Source: Lytechinus variegatus (taxonomy: Eukaryota; Echinodermata; Echinoidea; Temnopleuroida; Toxopneustidae). From it: a DNA stretch of 64,000 bases. The notes under the pieces are model-generated. The model did no database searches, had not been told where the DNA came from, and saw only the letters and a program-made list of their open reading frames with translations. Position 1 is the stretch's first letter, and each line of letters opens with the position of its first letter. Made by a program: the position numbers and the translations under genes. The DNA lies in assembly GCF_018143015.1 (NCBI RefSeq), contig NC_054740.1, positions 68,488,356 to 68,552,355 of the forward strand, written 5' to 3'. Of this stretch, positions 58,465 to 64,000 are shown piece after piece.

Positions 58465-59810
58465 AAACACAAATAAAAACTTCATTGAAATAAAGGTGTA
58501 AAGTATATATCCTAATACTATCTCTGAACTAGGAGCAAAGAATAATAACTTGGACCTGCTCCTTAGAGCTACACAAAAGTTATTGTAAATACATATGTAA
58601 ATACATATCAAAATACTAAAATGGGTTCATCAGTAGTGAATGCATATATGCAAGACACATATTTGATCCCAAAAATGACTTCAATAATTGAAATAATTAC
58701 TTAATTCAGTCTGATGGCACCCCCCTTCCAAATTACCTACAAAGGTTTAATCATATTCTAGATATTCATGGAAGTAATGATTCACATAGCAAAACACATA
58801 ACAGCAAACATCATCTACACTCTACATGTACCAATAAAAACTTAATCTGAAAAAGCCCAGTTAGAATAGGGCTAACACCAGACACTGAGTGTAGATAATG
58901 ACTGGAGTCGATAGCAAATCCCTTTAAACTATCTCTAACAAGATGGAAGGTGAATATGAAGAGTTTGGTGTCAAAGCCATTCTTATGTTGACCATACTTC
59001 ACGCAAAGACCAATAACTGTTCACACCAGGCATTCCGTGTAGATGAAGACTTGAAGATTGGTGTCATCTCCTTGTCTCTGCTAGACTATCTCTCTAATTT
59101 CTGCTACAAAGATGGTTAGCACCAGATAGGTGGTGGATCCATGTTGTACACTGAGTGACATCACTGCATATGTAAAATGAAAAAGACCAAAATAGATGCA
59201 TTTCCCTCTTCACACTTTGTTGTATTTACAGTCTTTATACATGCAGCCTTGATATGTATGTCATAAATTTTGTGCATTACAATTGCATTTTTATTCTATT
59301 ATATTTATAACTCCTATTTGTTTTTTATGTTTTGTTTATTTCCAACAAGCTGTCTACGTGCTTATCATGATCCTCATTTGAAATGTTCTAAATCTTTAAG
59401 ATGAAAGAATTATACAATTGCATACATGTACAAGTTCATCATTGCCTACATCCTTTACCCAGTTACAGCATATAATACACATTTTCAAATTTGTGATATG
59501 AATGACGATGCAGGTATCTTGGGTATTCACAAAAACACTCGGAACAAACACCTTATGCTTGTCGCATAATGCTAATAACCCCAAATGCACTGCAGCCGAA
59601 TAACACATTCATACATGCACATGATTAGTATACATTGCATAGTTACATATACTATATATGGAAAATTCATTAGATTTTGGTGCATTCTTCAATACACTCT
59701 GATATTGCACAGACAATTCATGTATACTATTAAGTATTTTTTAATCAATGAACCGCCAAAATGCACTATGTAAATAAAAAAATCATAAACACTGCTCAAC
59801 TTACCACTCA
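58465..59810. other. Intergenic, nothing firmly recognised
   Basis: Two loosely similar stretches (58870-58940 and 59010-59110; ACACCAG.CA-T-CGTGTAGAT and AACTATCTCT) suggest an old duplication. No coding frame was found. Confidence 0.35.
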
Positions 59811-59814
59811 TGGT

Positions 59815-59968
59815 GGCATATCGATAGGCAGTTTCTTGACCTTTGACCCAAGTTTGCTGAGTTCATCCTCCATCATGACGATGACTTCTTTGCTATCTAG
59901 CTCCATGTTCCATGCTTCCTTTTCGGCCACCCTTTAGGGTAATGATGTCATGGATAGCACTCTGCTTG
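59815..59968 (-). CDS. Candidate exon of an unrecognised minus-strand gene (3'-most seen)
   Basis: Acceptor CTCTCTGCAG precedes 59968; a possible donor GTAAG lies after 59815. In the phase set by the upstream exon it reads KQSAIHDIITLK and then reaches TAG. A frame shifted by one base at AAGGGTGGCC continues as VAEKEAWNMELDSKEVIVM then MEDELSKLGSKVKKLPIDM-PP-stop (59818-59820). So there is either a 1-nt error or a real frameshift. The charged, helix-like composition looks genuine, but no family was recognised. Confidence 0.35.
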
Positions 59969-60551
59969 CTGCAGAGAGAAACATAAATTAAAGATCAAAT
60001 TTACTTCTTGTTAAAAAATGATAATAATAAATTTGAAAAATGGAAGTAATATCTCAAAATGATTGTGAAATTATGCTCAAAATGCATCTAAGATCGGATG
60101 AAATTTGCTCTGAGTTAGAATTATCCAAATGATAAACAAAAGTACTTCAATTTGAGGGTCACATACATTATACACAGATACATGTATGTATGGGACTACA
60201 GACATATTGCCGACCCAACAGTTTCATTTGCTATTTGTTATAATTTGCAGACAAGAAATCATTTGCAGTGGAATTTTTCCAAAATATTAAAAGTAATAAA
60301 AATCTCACAATCATTATTGCAACTTTCCCGAAAATTTAATTAGCTTTTAATGCTAAAATTGGAGGGAGAAAAGGGTGTAAATTCAATACTGTTAGACTGT
60401 TTTTTCTGATTTGAGGTAAAAAGTTAATTGCTAATTGATCTGAATAGTCAAATGCATGGATTGCAAGAAATTAATACTAAATGTATACTAAATATATATA
60501 AAAAATAGGCAATTTATTCATATTAATTGTCAATATTTAAATAACATACTA

Positions 60552-60714
60552 CTGGGGGGCGTTTCATGAAAGGACTTGTCGGACATTTTATCCGCAAAGT
60601 ACCAGTTTATCTGAGAGTTACCATAGGAACAGTGCCTTTCAGCTAATCAGAATCAAGGAAAGATGTCAGATCTGACAACTTGTCAGATGAAAATATTGAT
60701 GAAACGCTCCCCAG
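60552..60714. mobile_element. MITE family E, copy 2
   Basis: CTGGGGGGCGTTTCATGAAA at the left mirrors TTGATGAAACGCTCCCCAG at the right. GACTTGTCGGACATTTTATC and TCTGACAACTTGTCAGATG form inner mirrored blocks. It lies in an intron of the candidate minus-strand gene. Confidence 0.85.
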
Positions 60715-60839
60715 ATCAGTCCACCAGGCTATTCTGAATATCACTGGCGAGCACCAGAAAAAAAAGTTAAGACTGAGGCCTAGTTCTATACAAAATTTTG
60801 ATTTATTCTAATCCCCACAAGAAATCATAGGAAACTCAC

Positions 60840-60911
60840 CTTTCATTTGAAACCATATTCAGTTGAATTTCATTGTTGACACTCATGATCTGATCCTCTT
60901 CATGGGATGTC
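60840..60911 (-). CDS. Candidate exon of an unrecognised minus-strand gene
   Basis: Acceptor TTGTTAACAG and donor GTGAGT flank 72 nt. The only open phase reads TSHEEDQIMSVNNEIQLNMV-SNE, with 1 nt at the start and 2 nt at the end shared with neighbouring exons. That fits both the 62527 and 59968 exons (all phase-2 introns). Confidence 0.4.
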
Positions 60912-61458
60912 CTGTTAACAAAAAAAAGAATACAATATAAGTCATAACAAAAGAATATGTAGCTACGCCTTCATTGCAGAAATATGGTTAAAGACATATT
61001 ATAAGAATCCAAAGATGAAATACATATGTGGATGGGTCCGTATGTCAAAAAAAAAAAAGGCATGCTATAAATTACTGAAAACATGAAGGTCATCCATTCC
61101 AGCATATAGCACCAATGGAAGATCACAATAAACCTGTATTTAATACTCTTTGGAATACAATATCAAATAATTACTACCCTCTCCCCTGACTTAACAGACT
61201 GAGATGCTACTAGTGAAATGTTTAGATTCCTATCACAAACAACAAATAAAGCAGAAAAAAAAAAATTGTATCTGCATCTGGAAGACTTAATGCACAATAG
61301 CAGCCAGCTATACAAATATCTTGTTCCGTTATAGCTGAAACTCTCCAGATCCAACATATGTAAACTGGAATATAACTCATACTACTGCTAAAACAATTAC
61401 CATAAGTGTGTGGATTTTCAAATCTGAGAATTTTGTTGAAGAAATATCTAGGCAACTA

Positions 61459-61842
61459 ATACCCCTTTCATAAACCCAATTATGCGGCTAATAGCAGCAT
61501 AATTTGGTCGTTAATTCGGAGGAGGACCAGAGTTATCCGCATTATTTTGATGCTGCAATTATCTGCATAATAGCAGCATCGGGACCAGATTTTGACTTTA
61601 TGAACGCATTTCGAAAGTAATGCGGATAATTGCCATGGTGCGGTCACAAGGTCACCCTTTTCCAAAGCAACCGCATCGGAGGGGGTGTGTGCCGTTGCCA
61701 TGACGATTATCCGCCTTTTTCAGGACAGGCGCTCGTAAAAATAGTGCAGATTATTTTCGGAGTTTGTGAACGCAATTTTTATTGAATTATCCGCAATACT
61801 CTTAGGCGGCTAATTGGAGGATGGGTTTATGAAAGGGGTATA
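61459..61842. mobile_element. MITE with TACCCCTTTCATAAACCC ends
   Basis: AATACCCCTTTCATAAACCC then AATTATGCGGCTAAT at the left; ATTAGCCGCC-complement GGCGGCTAATTGG then ATGGGTTTATGAAAGGGGTA at the right. About 384 bp with repeated ATTATCCGCATTA/TGCGGATAAT words inside. Non-coding. Confidence 0.88.
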
Positions 61843-61984
61843 AGGGGACAAAGTCAATGACATTATGCCAAGGAACAAAGGGCTGATTTTGGACAACCAA
61901 CTGAACCCACCCAAACAGGTACTACCGATAAATAAAATTTCCTCGGTTTAATTATTGAATCTGAATAAGATTAAAACCACTTTG

Positions 61985-62335
61985 TGTTCACCTGAAGTTC
62001 TAAAAGTCCTTGCCGATGCCGTGAAAGAAGCCATTATCAAGAAAGTCACACAGCAACTATATAATATACTGCACTAAAATGGATTTGGAATCCAAGGAAG
62101 AAAAATCAAAGTAAGAGAAAAGATCAACAAATCTGAGAAGAAAATCAAAACACTTCAAGAGGAACAACATGTAAATGAACTGGAATAAAACAAATGCCGG
62201 AATCGCCTGAGAATATATGGAATGCAGGAAAGAACAGATGAAAATATGGATATCATTTCAGAAATCACTAATAAGTATTTGAAAATTGAACTTGACAAGA
62301 AAGATATAACCCGCAGCCATCGGATCACACCAAAA
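61985..62335 (+). pseudogene. LINE ORF1 remnant
   Basis: The frames read LADAVKEAIIKKVTQQLYNI, then KINKSEKKIKTLQEEQHVNE, then NRLRIYGMQERTDENMDIIS and KKDITRSHRITPK. A coiled coil followed by N.LRI.G..E...E (start of the RRM) and DI.R.HRI is typical of L1/Tx1-type ORF1. Stops interrupt it after the first segment and after NELE. It is antisense within the candidate minus-strand gene. Confidence 0.7.
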
Positions 62336-62526
62336 TGAAATAAAATTATATACTGTACATCTGTACAAATAATAGCTTCATGTTAAATACAGATTTCTAG
62401 ATCCATATTGATTATATTGAATTGAAGCTGTATAGTGCCATCCACTGACAAAATGAAGCAACTCTGATTTTTTTTGTTCAAAATACATTTATTTCTTGAC
62501 TTTGGATATTTCATGAATGCTCTTAC

Positions 62527-62565
62527 CTGATGCTCAAGGAATTGGAGTCACAAAGCCTCCAATTT
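62527..62565 (-). CDS. Candidate 39-nt exon of an unrecognised minus-strand gene
   Basis: Acceptor CTATATCAG and donor GTAAGAGC flank 39 nt. In the phase-2 frame it reads NWRLCDSNSLSI and joins in frame to both the 63498 and 60911 exons. It is very short, so on its own the support is weak. Confidence 0.3.
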
Positions 62566-62599
62566 CTGATATAGACATATAAAAACAAGTAACTCTATG

Positions 62600-62740
62600 T
62601 GCATTCAACTGATTAGTGAAATTAAGCAAAACTTTCATAACTTTCTTATTTAACATCCCACTATAATGATTTTTTTTCAGCATTGACCTTATCTGACTTA
62701 AATCAAGCTTTTATTGGGGTGGATTTGCACTTTCATTATG
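62600..62740 (+). mobile_element. MITE family A, terminal fragment
   Basis: It keeps TCATAACTTTCTTATTTAAC, CAGCATTGACC and TTATTGGGGTGGATTTGC, the right-hand end of family A. Confidence 0.6.
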
Positions 62741-62906
62741 AAAAGTCGTTTAGTAGTCTCAATCTTGATCATATCATGGCCCATAACATAAAGCTTTTAA
62801 TAATTATTGATAATGGGCTTTATCTTATGAGTGATCATACACCATAACATATGTAATAAAACATAGATATTGCCATAGATCAATCGCTATGCTATATGTT
62901 TAAGGG

Positions 62907-63053
62907 CCCAGGGACCCGTTGCAGAAAGAGTTGCAATCAAACGCAACTCAAAAAAATCTTACGCAACTTGATTTTCAGCCAATGAAGCAGCCTTATTCAG
63001 GACTTGTGCGTGATATTTCGACTTACATTTAAACACAACTCTTTCCACAAGAG
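62907..63053. mobile_element. 147-bp MITE (GTTGCAGAAAGAGTTGC ends)
   Basis: GGGACCCGTTGCAGAAAGAG then TTGC at the left mirrors ACAACTCTTTCCACAAGAGG then CCCCTG at the right. It is related in style to family C. Confidence 0.7.
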
Positions 63054-63298
63054 GCCCCTGATCTCGATCTCTGATGGTCTATTAAGCCAGCCGCACAATA
63101 CTAGATCCAAATGTGACCAATTTTTTTCTATAAATCACATTTTGGATAAAATATGGAAGGTCAAAAGTAGAATTATATTAGAAGGTTCACGATTGATTGA
63201 AATTTGGAATTATAGGTTGTAATGTGTAGTGTAGTGTGTGTTGTGTAGTGTGCACCTTGCATCATTGATCTTGAGTTGCAAATAATGATTTTTCATAC

Positions 63299-63498
63299 CT
63301 TCTGGCCTTGAACCAAATACTGGAAGTTACATTTTCTTGGTAGGGAACAGCAGAGGTAGAGCAGCTTCTTAGTAATCCTTGTCATCTGATGCAGCTTCTT
63401 GTTGATAGAAGATAGCATCTGTCATCATCCGTCGCCTCGAGAACGATGTGACGTTGCCATCCTTGCAATCTGGTAGCTGTGCGTTCATCAAAAGAGAT
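63299..63498 (-). CDS. Candidate exon of an unrecognised minus-strand gene (5'-most seen)
   Basis: Acceptor CACTTTTTCCAG and donor GTATGA flank 200 nt. The phase-2 frame that matches the downstream exons reads ISFDERTATRLQGWQRHIVL then EATDDDRC...CIR, then an in-frame TGA, then QGLLRSCSTSAVPYQENVTS then SIWFKAR. Another phase is open after the first third (MLSSINKKLHQMTRITKKLL) but does not match the next exon. It could be a coding exon with an interruption, a 5'UTR exon, or a pseudogene. Confidence 0.35.
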
Positions 63499-63499
63499 C

Positions 63500-64000
63500 T
63501 GGAAAAAGTGAGATATAGGTAGGTTAGGAAGTGGACAGATTATTTTCCCTTTAATACTTACACTACAGTCCCTTACAAAAACAAGTCAAATGCATTTCTC
63601 GCCTGCATTATGTCATTCAATATATGTAGGACTGTAGATGGAAAAATTTTCAAATTTTTCAAAGATGATCATGAGTCCCAAAGTTCATTGAACTCAAATG
63701 AGCTTCGACCATGACTTGCAACTCCTAGTAAACTATTGTTTACTATCATTAGTGACATCCAATAACCATGTCAAACATAAGACATTGAAGAAAATATCAT
63801 TTTTTTTCTCAAAGTAACGTACATGTACACAGCAGAATGAAAATATAGAAATACGTCATAATTTGGCACATTGTGCAATATGCTCTTATATTGCACAGAT
63901 AGGACAGAAAATGGAGGTCCTGTGTAGAGGAGAGTCAGCACCTCTGCACATTAAGAACCCGCTGCACTATTCATATAGGAGAAGGGGTAAACCCCAGTAT
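63500..64000. other. Right edge, nothing firmly recognised
   Basis: The last 70 bp (ATTAAGAACCCGCTGCAC... AGAAGGGGTAAACCCC) resemble the body of a dispersed short repeat seen in sea urchins (recalled), cut by the window end. Confidence 0.35.

Overview
The window is AT-rich animal DNA with one recognisable host gene in a dense bed of mobile-element remains. The repeats (CTCGCGC-type motif arrays, GTCTCACC-type elements with internal AGGTCA-rich units, long C/G runs, many short foldback elements, TAGGCCTA-like words) and the intron-rich gene suggest an echinoderm, probably a sea urchin or a relative. That is inference from repeat style; no species call can be made from the sequence alone.

Region 1 (1-6.1 kb): intergenic DNA with a ~2.9 kb composite terminal-inverted-repeat element, a perfect 43-bp-stem hairpin, a ~520 bp imperfect palindrome and a ~590 bp MITE.

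Region 2 (6.1-20.2 kb): the epsilon-tubulin gene (TUBE1) on the plus strand. It has 13 proposed coding exons, including a 20-nt microexon, all with GT/AG borders. They join into a 479-residue frame ending at 19759, with an AATAAA at 20205. The introns carry at least ten mobile-element remnants.

Region 3 (20.4-37.6 kb): a transposon graveyard. It holds a Harbinger element (transposase and Myb-like pieces), a tandem array of four ~1.5 kb units carrying a dead pogo/Tigger-like DDE transposase, Mutator-like fragments, a DUF6589-like fragment, one DIRS-type retroelement fossil, a LINE ORF1 remnant and a duplicated Harbinger N-terminus.

Region 4 (37.6-59.8 kb): gene-poor DNA with short inverted-repeat elements, ~0.9 kb of GAT-rich microsatellite, a LINE reverse-transcriptase remnant, several degenerate tandem repeats and an unclassified ~260 bp repeat present in two opposite copies.

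Region 5 (59.8-64 kb): four short minus-strand segments with good splice borders and matching intron phases. They may be the 3' part of an unrecognised host gene, but two interruptions in the reading frame leave its status open.

No convincing new functional system was found. The observations most worth checking are the upstream palindrome and hairpin next to TUBE1, the post-mortem tandem amplification of the pogo unit, the DR1-like motif series in intron 2, and the possible gene at the right edge.
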